The position numbers were made by a program, and so were the translations under genes. Shown piece after piece: positions 47,550 to 56,389 of a stretch of 64,000 bases of DNA. The notes under the pieces were generated by a model. The model ran no database searches and was not told the DNA's origin. It was given only the letters and a program-made list of their open reading frames with translations. Position 1 is the first letter of the stretch. Each line of letters begins with the position of its first letter. The DNA is from Edwardsiella anguillarum ET080813 (lineage in GTDB: Bacteria > Pseudomonadota > Gammaproteobacteria > Enterobacterales > Enterobacteriaceae), in assembly GCF_000264765.2 (NCBI RefSeq), contig NZ_CP006665.1, positions 1-64,000 on the forward strand, read 5' to 3'.

Positions 47550-47716
47550 ATAGTTTCCCTCGTAAATTATCCGATGCGGTATTTTTAACAGAAATGCTTA
47601 TCGCATAAGGGTACACCCTGACGCCATATTCAAAACGTGACGGCACACGATGAATGACATAACCTATATGCGATAGATTAAATGCAATAACTTAAATGCG
47701 ATAACGTGGTGGAAAA
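47550..47716. other. res region of the frm transposon
   Basis: 167-bp gap between divergent tnpA and tnpR with repeated blocks built on ATGCGATA: CTTATCGCATAAGGG, ATATGCGATAGATT, AATGCAATAACTT and AAATGCGATAACG (47595-47705). These are likely TnpR subsites overlapping both promoters. Confidence 0.75.
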
Positions 47717-48352
47717 ATGTTCATCAGAGCTTATTTAAGGGCATCGACGGAAGATCAGTTCGCCGATCGGGCAAAAGAGATGCTGGAGCAGTTTGTTCAG
47801 GAGCGGGGACATAAAATAGCCAGTTACTACCGGGAGAACATCAGCGGTACAAAACTTGACCGCCCGGAACTGGGGCGCTTACTGATGGACAGTCACCGCA
47901 ATGATATTTTACTGGTCGAGCAGATAGACCGTCTGACCCGTCTGAGCAACAGCGACTGGATGACGCTGAAAAAGCAAATCGAGCAACACGAGCTGCGGAT
48001 TGTCAGCCTCGATGTACCCACCTCATGGCAGGCGCTGTCAGATAAAGATCCTTCGCAGGCTGACCCAATCACCCGCGCCGTGATAACCGCCATCAATAAT
48101 ATGCTTATCGACCTGATGGCCTCGATGTCGCATAAGGACTGGCTGAGCCGCCGCCATCGGCAGAAGCAGGGAATTGAACGGGCACATACGCTGGGAAAAT
48201 ACCGGGGCAAACAGGCCGATCAGGAACGACATAAGAAAGTTCTGTATTACCGACAGGTCAAGAAACTGAGCATAAGAGAAACTGCTGAAGCCACCGGTTA
48301 CAGCACATCTCAGGTCTGCAGGATTCAGGCCCTGTTCAGGCCTGAAAATTAA
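47717..48352 (+). CDS. tnpR: Resolvase of the frm transposon
   Basis: 211-residue serine recombinase. Catalytic motif FIRAYLRASTEDQFADRAKE carries Ser (with Ala in place of the common Val before it); VEQIDRLTRLSNSDWMTLKK is the conserved helix; the C-terminal helix-turn-helix is LSIRETAEATGYSTSQVCRI. Longer than Tn21 TnpR, like the resolvases of Tn5393-type or TniR-like groups. Resolves cointegrates at the res region upstream. Confidence 0.9.
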   Translation: MFIRAYLRASTEDQFADRAKEMLEQFVQERGHKIASYYRENISGTKLDRPELGRLLMDSHRNDILLVEQIDRLTRLSNSDWMTLKKQIEQHELRIVSLDVPTSWQALSDKDPSQADPITRAVITAINNMLIDLMASMSHKDWLSRRHRQKQGIERAHTLGKYRGKQADQERHKKVLYYRQVKKLSIRETAEATGYSTSQVCRIQALFRPEN

Positions 48353-48379
48353 GCACATTTTCTGAGGCTGGAAATCAAC

Positions 48380-49231
48380 TCATGCTGACAGCCTGAGCCT
48401 GTTGGCATGGTAAGCAATGTGCTCACCAATAAAGCTGGAAATGAAATAATAGCTGTGGTCGTAACCAGTATGATATCGGAATGATGTGTTGATGTTCATC
48501 TCGTTGCACACTCTTTCAAGACTTTTAGTGCGTAACTGATCTTCATAAAAGGCGTCACTTAATCCCTGGTCAATAAAAATTTCTGGTAATTTCGCACCCT
48601 GTAAAATGAGACTGACGGGATCGTAGTGCTCCCACGTTTTTTTATTTTCACCCAGGTACGCGGTGAATGCCTGTTGTCCCCATGGCACCTGAGAAGGTGA
48701 CACTATTGGTGAAAATGCCGATACACTCACATATTCATCAGGATTTCGCAGCGACAGAACCAGCGCTCCCAGCCCCCCCATGGAGTGACCGGATATTGAT
48801 TTCCTTGATGTTACAGGTAAATGCTCCATGACAACATCCGGAAGCTCATGGAGAATATAGTCATACATCCTGTAATGCGTGTTCCACGGATGTTCCGTCG
48901 CGTTCAGATAAAATCCGGCACCCTGGCCCAGATCGTAGCTGTCAGCATCTGCGACATGCTCTCCACGGGGACTGGTATCAGGAACAACGACGATGATGTT
49001 GTTCCTGGCGGCATAATGCTGCATACCCGATTTGGTGATGAAATTCTGCTCCGTACAGGTCAGACCCGAGAGCCAGTACAGGACCGGCAGTTTTTCTGTT
49101 GCTGCTTTGGGGGGAAGATAAACACCGAAATTCATCCCACAATTAAGTGTTTGTGAATTATGGCGGTATACGTTTTGCCAGCCGCCAGCGCTGGCATGCT
49201 GCTCGATGAGTTCCATCAGCCTCTGTCTCAT
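48380..49231 (-). CDS. frmB: S-formylglutathione hydrolase
   Basis: 283-residue esterase-D-type alpha/beta hydrolase that converts S-formylglutathione to formate and glutathione, the second step of glutathione-dependent formaldehyde oxidation in the cytoplasm. The nucleophile Ser is in KSISGHSMGGLGALVLSL (about residue 152), Asp in the DQGLSDAFYEDQLRT region and His in YHTGYDHSYYFISSFIGEHI. Start at 49231 with AGGGGA upstream; a second ATG at 49216 matches the start of E. coli FrmB. The ribosome site is part of a hairpin (49238-49262). Last gene of frmR-frmA-VOC-frmB. Confidence 0.94.
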   Translation of the reverse strand: MRQRLMELIEQHASAGGWQNVYRHNSQTLNCGMNFGVYLPPKAATEKLPVLYWLSGLTCTEQNFITKSGMQHYAARNNIIVVVPDTSPRGEHVADADSYDLGQGAGFYLNATEHPWNTHYRMYDYILHELPDVVMEHLPVTSRKSISGHSMGGLGALVLSLRNPDEYVSVSAFSPIVSPSQVPWGQQAFTAYLGENKKTWEHYDPVSLILQGAKLPEIFIDQGLSDAFYEDQLRTKSLERVCNEMNINTSFRYHTGYDHSYYFISSFIGEHIAYHANRLRLSA

Positions 49232-49237
49232 GGTTAT

Positions 49238-49262
49238 TTCCCCTGACAGGGAGTCAGGGGAA
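49238..49262 (-). promoter_or_regulatory. Hairpin sequestering the frmB ribosome site
   Basis: Inverted repeat TTCCCCTGAC/GTCAGGGGAA with a 5-nt centre between the VOC gene and frmB. On the mRNA strand the second arm contains the AGGGGA ribosome site of frmB, so the stem could limit its translation or act as a partial terminator. Confidence 0.55.
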
Positions 49263-49281
49263 GTCTCTTTATAGCCGGACG

Positions 49282-49680
49282 TCAGATGAACGTATAAGCC
49301 GTGATTTTGTTACCCGCAGGGTCTCGCAGGTAGGCTGCATAGGCTCCAGGGAGATGGCTGCGCGGGCCAGGCTGACCTTCATCTTTCCCTCCGGCGGCAA
49401 GGCCCGCGGCGTGGAAAGCATCAACTTCTTCCGGACTTGCAGCTGCAAAGCCGACAGTAACGCCGTTGGCCGATGGCGCTTCACCGTTGCCCGGATGTGC
49501 AATAATAAAGGCTGGCTTTTCGCGACCATAAAGTACCCAGCCATTGCCAAACGGGCCGAGGTTATTGATGCCAAGCGTACCGAGGACAGCATCGTAAAAA
49601 TCAGCGGATTTTTCAACATCGGATGCACCGATGAAGACGTGGGAAAAAACGTCATTACCAGAAATTACAGGTGTTGCCAT
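49282..49680 (-). CDS. VOC-family (glyoxalase/dioxygenase-fold) protein
   Basis: 132 residues forming the paired beta-alpha-beta-beta-beta modules of the vicinal-oxygen-chelate superfamily (VFSHVFIGASDVEKSADFYD at the start, YAAYLRDPAGNKITAYTF at the end with the usual C-terminal metal-ligand position). Such proteins are found between frmA and frmB homologues in plasmid formaldehyde operons; it may act on a glutathione adduct, but its reaction is not established. The upstream frmA stop is 41 bp away. Confidence 0.85.
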   Translation of the reverse strand: MATPVISGNDVFSHVFIGASDVEKSADFYDAVLGTLGINNLGPFGNGWVLYGREKPAFIIAHPGNGEAPSANGVTVGFAAASPEEVDAFHAAGLAAGGKDEGQPGPRSHLPGAYAAYLRDPAGNKITAYTFI

Positions 49681-49721
49681 GATCCATTTCCTTCAGTTGG
49701 TTTGACTCAGTTAAGACGCTA

Positions 49722-50861
<1,140 letters not shown>

Positions 50862-51137
50862 CTATTTAAGATAGGCGCGAACCAGTTCAATCGTATCGTC
50901 AACGGATTTACTGATTTCATGGCTGTAGCTGTCATTCTGGTCAAAGGTTTCCCGTATGTGGCTCTCGAGCACCTCTGCCATAAGACCGTTAGCTGCTCCG
51001 CGAACGGCAGCTATCTGCTGAAGAATGGAACGGCATTCAGCACCATTTTCCAGCGCTCTTTCCAGAGCATCAATCTGACCCCGAATGCGGCGAACACGGG
51101 TAAGGACCTTTTTTTTCTCTTCAGGAGTACTGGGCAT
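50862..51137 (-). CDS. frmR: Formaldehyde-responsive repressor FrmR
   Basis: 91-residue CsoR/RcnR-family repressor. The conserved Cys35 ([17 protein letters not shown]) and His60 ([13 protein letters not shown]) and the N-terminal Pro2 ([10 protein letters not shown]) used in formaldehyde cross-linking are present. First gene of the operon. It should bind the 17-bp inverted repeats directly upstream and release when formaldehyde links Pro2 to Cys35. Confidence 0.95.
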   Translation of the reverse strand: MPSTPEEKKKVLTRVRRIRGQIDALERALENGAECRSILQQIAAVRGAANGLMAEVLESHIRETFDQNDSYSHEISKSVDDTIELVRAYLK

Positions 51138-51164
51138 TATTTACCTCACCATTTTTGATTTTAT

Positions 51165-51215
51165 ATACTATAGTGGAGTATATAATTATCGTCAATGCAT
51201 ACTCCACTATAGTAT
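51165..51215. promoter_or_regulatory. FrmR operator / frm promoter
   Basis: A perfect 17-bp inverted repeat, ATACTATAGTGGAGTAT at 51165-51181 and its reverse complement at 51199-51215, starts 28 bp upstream of the frmR ATG. The GTGGAG and TATAGTAT elements resemble the site of E. coli FrmR. Two operators facing each other suggest binding of two tetramers over the promoter. Confidence 0.8.
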
Positions 51216-51401
51216 AACTAAGAATAAACATAACTACCTTTATTTGCGATATAAATCATATATTTATATTATTTTTGGCTGTGATACTGTCGGAAGGAAA
51301 GTTACTACAAAAATGATATCTACCGATACGGGATTTGGGGCATAGGCGGTTCTGTTAAATTTCGCCAGATATTGGCTCATCATTGATGGTCAAAAAATGA
51401 G

Positions 51402-51439
51402 CCTAACGTACAATAATTTTCGATATCCAAACTGACCCC
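51402..51439. repeat. Right 38-bp terminal repeat of the frm transposon
   Basis: Inverted partner of 44539-44576, one mismatch at its inner end, then the AATTA target duplication at 51440-51444. Confidence 0.95.
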
Positions 51440-51577
51440 AATTAACTGCTGCGGCATCAGCTTCAACGGTCCCGCCCCAACAGGCATAATCACTGTTCTT
51501 GGCTCATCATCCTTATAGCCCATAGTCAGTTTCATGTTGGAATAGCCAATATCCAATCCCAGTACGAACTCTTGCAT
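51440..51577 (-). pseudogene. parM: ParM/StbA, 5' part
   Basis: First 46 codons of the split actin-like gene. ATG at 51577 with GGAGGAGG upstream, then MQEFVLGLDIGYSNMKLTMG, the phosphate 1 loop (DIGYSN) of actin-like ATPases. The longer frame to 51616 has no ribosome site. The frame continues out of the gene into the transposon end and stops after about 20 foreign residues, yielding only a short peptide. Confidence 0.88.
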
Positions 51578-51616
51578 AACACCTCCTCCATCGATTGCTT
51601 TTAGATTGCTTTTCAA

Positions 51617-52046
51617 TCAGTAAGAGGATGATACAGCCATAGATTTTCATATACGCACTCTCTAATAACCCAAAATGGGAGCTTTGGTCGTTTTTTGGTG
51701 GCTTTTAGATGGAGATCATCTACTGACGGCTGTAGTACCAAGCTAGCCTACCGAAAAATGCCCCTCACCCACTCGGTGTATGGCTATGGGTATGCAAGCT
51801 CCTCTTTCATGTGAAATTCCTAAGGTGATTTCCCTATCTATCTGGAATTTTGGTCAATTTTTTTCACTTGTATATGGAAAAACATAGGGTAAAATTCCAG
51901 ATAGATAGGAATAGTGGTCAATAAATTTCATGGATTCACTAGCCTTATCCTAGATTCAAATTCCACATATTGGAAAACTGGTACTCAAATTCCAGATAGA
52001 TAGAAATGTGGAAAGGAACTGGATAGGATTTGGATAGGAGATAACA
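51617..52046. other. Intergenic region between parM and mobI-like gene: candidate oriT / par centromere
   Basis: 430 bp without a gene. It contains ACCCAAAATGGGA at 51668-51680 (activator-box variant, 91 bp from parM), TTTCATGTGAAA at 51805-51816, and three copies of a 17-mer, CTATCTATCTGGAATTT at about 51835-51851 and its complement AAATTCCAGATAGATAG at about 51893-51909 and 51978-51994, with a fourth partial block AAATTCCACATA near 51958. In SXT/IncA/C elements oriT lies directly upstream of mobI, and in actin-type par operons the centromere lies upstream of parM, so this segment could be either or both. Confidence 0.5.
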
Positions 52047-52601
52047 TTGGGCTTACCAAAAGAAAAATGTCTCGAACTGCTAAAAGTAGATAGAGCCAAA
52101 GAGCGCGGTAGCCTCCTAAAGGAGGACTTCGATACAGCACACAGTAAGTTTGTATCAGACATACAGAGTGCATGTGATCGTGAGCTTGCTGTTCTCGCCT
52201 TAGAGGCTCAACTTGAGGCTGACTCATACTGGGATATGCATCGGGAGGCACGAGCAGAGGCTCGGGGCAACGAACAAGGACGAGTTGGCACTCGTGTACG
52301 AATCATCGGGGTATCACTCAGTTTAGAGTGGTATTACAATCGCTTCTTCGACGCTGTACTAGGCCAAAAGAAAAAGGTGCTATCGACATACATCAGTAAA
52401 GGACCTGGAACCTCATACAGCATGTCGCACTTCAAGAAGGAGCCCCAATGGGCTCAAGAGTTGATCGAGCACGTAGAAAGCCGGTATACGCCAATACGGC
52501 AACGAGCAGCCGCACTATCAAAAATTCGTAAAGCAGTCCGTGAGTACGAGCGGCTGACAGCCCAAAGTTACAACAAGAACGTTCCGAACGAGCAAGAGTG
52601 A
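52047..52601 (+). CDS. MobI-like transfer-initiation protein (tentative)
   Basis: 184 residues from a TTG at 52047 with AGGAG 8 nt upstream; no in-frame ATG occurs before LLKVDRAK. The C-terminal half (VRIIGVSLSLEWYYNRFFDA, then STYISKGPGTSYSMSHFKKE and WAQELIEHVESRYTPIRQRA) resembles my memory of MobI of SXT and IncA/C, an auxiliary factor needed at oriT for transfer. The location beside a repeat-rich 430-bp gap agrees. I cannot confirm the family without a search; otherwise it is an unknown alpha-helical basic protein. Confidence 0.5.
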   Translation: MGLPKEKCLELLKVDRAKERGSLLKEDFDTAHSKFVSDIQSACDRELAVLALEAQLEADSYWDMHREARAEARGNEQGRVGTRVRIIGVSLSLEWYYNRFFDAVLGQKKKVLSTYISKGPGTSYSMSHFKKEPQWAQELIEHVESRYTPIRQRAAALSKIRKAVREYERLTAQSYNKNVPNEQE

Positions 52602-52605
52602 TGTT

Positions 52606-52893
52606 ATGACAAAATCAGTAGCAGCAACTGACTTAGCCAAGCTCGGAAAATGTGAGGCAATGATTAGGTTCAACCGCCCTAGCCCTCGGCAAGCAACAGG
52701 AGGATCAGTCGCCCACAAGGGGAGCTCAAACACCTTGAGAGGCGAACTAGCTCATGCACGGTATGAATCAACAGTTCTTCGCTTCATGACTAACACTTCT
52801 GGAACAACAAAGCACCGTTTCTACCAGCTAGTGTTCTCAGCGACAGTAGCGCTTGGTGTGCTAACGCTACTGGCAGCATGGATTACAACCTAG
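52606..52893 (+). CDS. Small protein with a C-terminal membrane anchor
   Basis: 95 residues: a soluble part with LGKCEAMIRFNRPSPRQATG and LRGELAHARYESTVL, then one hydrophobic segment (LVFSATVALGVLTLLAAWIT) at the very C terminus. The CE...RGE..H..YE spacing is reminiscent of the start of PD-(D/E)XK (Cas4/RecB-like) nucleases, but the catalytic part is absent. It lies 4 bp after the mobI-like gene and just before repA, so co-transcription is likely. Function unknown. Confidence 0.6.
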   Translation: MTKSVAATDLAKLGKCEAMIRFNRPSPRQATGGSVAHKGSSNTLRGELAHARYESTVLRFMTNTSGTTKHRFYQLVFSATVALGVLTLLAAWITT

Positions 52894-52913
52894 AATGTAT
52901 TGACGGAACAGCC

Positions 52914-53987
52914 ATGAGTAAAAGAGCTAGAGACATAGACTTGGAGCAACTCAATGTAGTCAAAGAGTCGCCGCAGATGAGCTTGTTCGAGATCATTGAA
53001 TCTCCAGCCAAGAAGGATGACTACTCCAACACGATTGAGATCTATGACGCACTCCCCAAATACATCTGGGATCAAAAACGAGAGCACGAAGATCTTTCTA
53101 ATGCTGTCGTGACAAGACAATGCACCATCAGAGGTAAGCAGTTCATAGTAAAAGTGAAACCAGCCATCATAGAAAAAGATGATGGAAGAACGGTGCTCAT
53201 CTATGCCGGACAGAGAGAGGAGATATTAGAGGATGCTCTCAGAAAGCTAGCGGTGAATGGCAAAGGCCATATCATCGAAGGCAAAGCAGGTGTCATGTTC
53301 ACCCTATATGAGCTCCAGAAAGAGCTCTCAAAGATGGGGCACGGATACAATCTAAACGAAGTCAAAGAAGCTATTCAGATCTGCCGAGGAGCAACCCTAG
53401 AGTGTATTAGCGATGATGGAGAAGCGTTCATCAGCTCCAGCTTCTTCCCGATGGTGGGACTGACGACTAGAGGTGAATTCCGCAAAAAAGGCGGTAATGC
53501 ACGGTGCTATGTCCAGTTCAATCCCTTGGTTAATGATTCGATCATGAACTTGTCCTTTCGGCAGTATAACTACAAGCTCGGAATGCAAATACGATCTCCT
53601 CTAGCTAGGTATATCTACAAACGTATGAGTCACTATTGGACTCAAGCGTCTCCTGACTCGCCCTACACTCCATCACTCATAAGCTTTTTGACTCAGAGCC
53701 CTCGTGAGTTAAGCCCCAGAATGCCCGAGAATGTACGGGCCATGAAACTAGCGCTTGAGTCACTCATAAAGCAAGAAGTTATCAGCGGATATGATGCTAC
53801 TCAGATCAAGGATGGCCGTAAGATCATCGATGTTCGCTACGTCATCAAACCTCATGAGAGTTTTGTGAAACAAGTCATGGCATCCAACAAGCGCAAGCAG
53901 CAAACAGAGTTGCGCGCCATTAAACAAGGTTTGATAGACCACGACATCATTGATGAGACCAAAATAAAGAAGATCAAAGGTAGATAG
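52914..53987 (+). CDS. repA: Plasmid replication initiator (iteron-binding Rep)
   Basis: 357 residues from the ATG at 52914 (the frame opens at 52878, overlapping the previous gene). The sequence has the two-winged-helix pattern of iteron initiators: a first domain around GHIIEGKAGVMFTLYELQKE and a second around PLARYIYKRMSHYWTQASPD; the C terminus is very basic (EKIKKIKGR-like). Placement directly before about 19 direct repeats and DnaA boxes makes it the initiator of this origin. It does not match a Rep I can name. A terminator follows at 54011-54032. Confidence 0.85.
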   Translation: MSKRARDIDLEQLNVVKESPQMSLFEIIESPAKKDDYSNTIEIYDALPKYIWDQKREHEDLSNAVVTRQCTIRGKQFIVKVKPAIIEKDDGRTVLIYAGQREEILEDALRKLAVNGKGHIIEGKAGVMFTLYELQKELSKMGHGYNLNEVKEAIQICRGATLECISDDGEAFISSSFFPMVGLTTRGEFRKKGGNARCYVQFNPLVNDSIMNLSFRQYNYKLGMQIRSPLARYIYKRMSHYWTQASPDSPYTPSLISFLTQSPRELSPRMPENVRAMKLALESLIKQEVISGYDATQIKDGRKIIDVRYVIKPHESFVKQVMASNKRKQQTELRAIKQGLIDHDIIDETKIKKIKGR

Positions 53988-54010
53988 TCCTATCTATACA
54001 AACTAAGAGA

Positions 54011-54032
54011 AAAGGCGCAATGCGCCTTTTTT
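54011..54032 (+). terminator. repA terminator
   Basis: AAAGGCGCAATGCGCCTTTTTT: a compact GC stem with six T, 24 bp after the repA stop, just before the first iteron. Confidence 0.85.
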
Positions 54033-54064
54033 CATGCCCTTAGAAAGGGATCGGTGAATATTGA

Positions 54065-54929
54065 TATATGGGAACGTTGCACGGTTAAAGGCTCTATATA
54101 TGGGAATGTTGCACGATAAGAGTTCGTCTATGTGGGACCATTGCACGTTAACATGTGGGAGCGTTGCACGATATCCCCCGGCCAAGACCGATCAGAGGAA
54201 CATGAACTAAGTCCCTATCTCATATATGGGAACGCTGCACGATAGATACAGATGCGAGAAATCGACGAATAGACCAGGCCGAACCATATAGATATAACTT
54301 ATTGATATTTATAAATACAGTATATGGGAACCTTGCACGGTTAGAGGCTCTATATGTGGGAACCTTGCACGATAAGAGCTCATCTATGTGGGAACGCTGC
54401 ACGGTTAGAGGGTCTATATATGGGAACGTTGCACGATAGACCAGGGGATCACCCCTTCCATATGGGAACCTTGCACGGATGACAAAAGGGAACATAGGTT
54501 GACAGATGGAGACAGACATTAAAAATGCCATCATCGCCTAAAAAATAGGCATGATCAGACATGCAGTGGGCAAAACTTATCCACAAATTCTGTGCATAAG
54601 TAGGTGATGTATATGTGGGAATGCTGCACGGTTATATGTGGGACCGTTGCACGGTTCAAAATATGAACAACTTTGGTATATGGGAACATTGCACGATAGT
54701 GAGTGACCATATGGGAACGTTGCACAGTTACAGAAAAACATATGGGAGAGCTGCACGGATCAGAACTCAAACATATGGGAGAGCTGCACGGATATGCAAT
54801 TTTCAAGGAATTTTGTGGAAAAAAAATGCTATTGCTGTGGATAAAAGGATCAGAGATCTAAGGATATATGGGAACGTTGCACGGCAACCTATGGGAACGT
54901 TGCACGTTAACATGTGGGAGCATTGCACG
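54065..54929 (+). repeat. Origin of replication: about 19 iterons with DnaA boxes
   Basis: About 19 direct repeats of TATATGGGAACGTTGCACG (variants ATGTGGGA, GGACCATT, GGAGAGCT), all in the same orientation, at roughly 54065, 54096, 54129, 54152, 54223, 54321, 54351, 54385, 54415, 54460, 54612, 54635, 54678, 54709, 54739, 54772, 54865, 54889 and 54911. Spacing is irregular. A DnaA box TTATCCACA is at 54577-54585 and its complement at 54836-54844. The AT-rich, GATC-containing 54950-55060 stretch is a likely unwinding region. An extra copy lies at 56251-56270 and an inverted copy at 55603-55622. Confidence 0.93.
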
Positions 54930-55082
54930 ATGAAAATGGAAGAACAATAGTAATATCATGCGATTAAGTAAAAATAAGGTGTCCCTAACCCTTATTTATC
55001 CGTTTCTATCCTTTAGTCAAAGATCTAAAGATCTTTATATTGATCCTTATGAATAAGGAACAAAAAACAATCAGTTAAATTT

Positions 55083-55523
55083 TCATTGAAAAAATGGCCA
55101 TATCGCAATCAACGTATAGCACAAGCTCAACAGGATGAACGCCCACAGGAAAAAGTATCCGGTTTCATACAGAGTCACCCTAAACAGAGCCCTCACACCG
55201 AACGATCTTCCCGAGATCCTTGCAACGATCCATTGAAAAGCTAAAAAAGCCCCAAACGAACAAAGTAGAGTAATGACCACTGATAGCAACGTATGTTCTT
55301 CCAGAACAGACTCACTCATAATTTCACGTTCTATGCAGTTTGAGATGATTACCCCTGCACCGAACCCAAGCCCAAGCGCAGCTACAGTCCGCACCAAAAC
55401 GATTTTAAGAGACTCACTCCAGCTTAGGTGGAGTCCTAGCACTCTCCTCGATGAGCGCCGTATTAGAGCTACAGAAATGCAGAGTCCTGTGATAGCTGAA
55501 AAAATGACTAGTAAGATCGACAT
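55083..55523 (-). CDS. Integral membrane protein of unknown function
   Basis: 146 residues with four hydrophobic segments: LLVIFSAITGLCISVALI (start), IVLVRTVAALGLGFGAGVII, LLSVVITLLCSFGAFLAFQW and FFLWAFILLSLCYTLIAIWP (end). No catalytic motif. It is divergent from the genes beyond the inverted iteron and lies beside the origin. Its role is unknown; it could be a surface or partition-associated factor, but there is no evidence. Confidence 0.6.
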   Translation of the reverse strand: MSILLVIFSAITGLCISVALIRRSSRRVLGLHLSWSESLKIVLVRTVAALGLGFGAGVIISNCIEREIMSESVLEEHTLLSVVITLLCSFGAFLAFQWIVARISGRSFGVRALFRVTLYETGYFFLWAFILLSLCYTLIAIWPFFQ

Positions 55524-56064
55524 CTTAGGCCCCTTGAAACTAACATCAGGCGATTCGTGCAGTGCTCCAACATAAGACAGACCAACAATGTACCCATAAC
55601 TAACTGTGCAGCGTTCCCATATGGCACAGGAATATCATAGTGAATTCACCAAACGTGCATCAGTCCCAGATATCCAGCCCCCCTCTTCTGGAACTGAGGA
55701 TCTTAGATACGATCTTAGATCCCTATCTCAAGATCATCTCATTCATCTGATCGTCGCAAAGATAGACAGTTAAACAGCCACCCCACTAAAAACGCCTGTA
55801 ATAGCCATAGAGCCTTTTAGGTGCTATTGCATAAGTTACCCCACTCTCATACTGAAAAACCCTTTAGAGCGGCTTACACGCCGTTTTATGGCCGATCAAT
55901 CATATGAAGCACTAACTATGCCTTCCCTGGGATGAGCCTCGTAACAGATCCCTACCGTGAAATGTTTCACCAAAACAAACCAACAAACAGAGTTACTGAT
56001 CCTTTTTCACCATCACGATCGATAAACGAAACCCATTTACAATATTATTATATGATACTATAGT
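55524..56064. other. Gap with an inverted iteron and GATC-rich block
   Basis: No gene seen. Contains an iteron on the minus strand (55603-55622), a block 55697-55760 with repeated GATC (ATCTTAGATACGATCTTAGA), and an AT-rich segment at 56040-56075 with promoter-like TATGATACTATAG. Possibly an accessory part of the origin or copy control. Confidence 0.5.
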
Positions 56065-56361
56065 ATTAAAATATGGTTCGATGAATATGGGGACAGCGTT
56101 GAACATCTCGGCTTATTAGGGACCTATAAACAAATCCTAAAACCATCTAAAAGTGCTGTTTCGGTTGCATCAGTAATCAATCTTTTGGATAGCAAGACAA
56201 AAGACTACTTAAAAGTGGCTTTTCAGTTGAGTTGGGATTGTGGTGAGTCGATATGTGGGAACGTTGCACGGTTAAAAGTGTTCCCTCAAAGAAGCTATAA
56301 GTTTCGACGTCGAGTGATTGCCGGAATTGGGCCGTACCGAATCGGAGAACGTAATAATTGA
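56065..56361 (+). pseudogene. Protein-like frame without a standard start
   Basis: Reads WFDEYGDSVEHLGLLGTYKQ then ILKPSKSAVSVASVINLLDS to a stop at 56359. The composition is that of a real protein, yet no ATG, GTG or TTG precedes the protein-like part; only an ATT at 56065 is available. It includes one iteron in frame (read as CGNVAR) and overlaps the frame of the next gene. It may use a rare start or be the tail of a deleted gene. Confidence 0.35.
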
Positions 56362-56389
56362 ATGTGGGACTGACGAGAAAAAGACCATG

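Noticed and set aside
54220..54950. Short frames inside the iteron block
   Set aside because: Their translations repeat the iteron sequence (for example YGNVAR- or VQRSHI-like units); the region is the replication origin.
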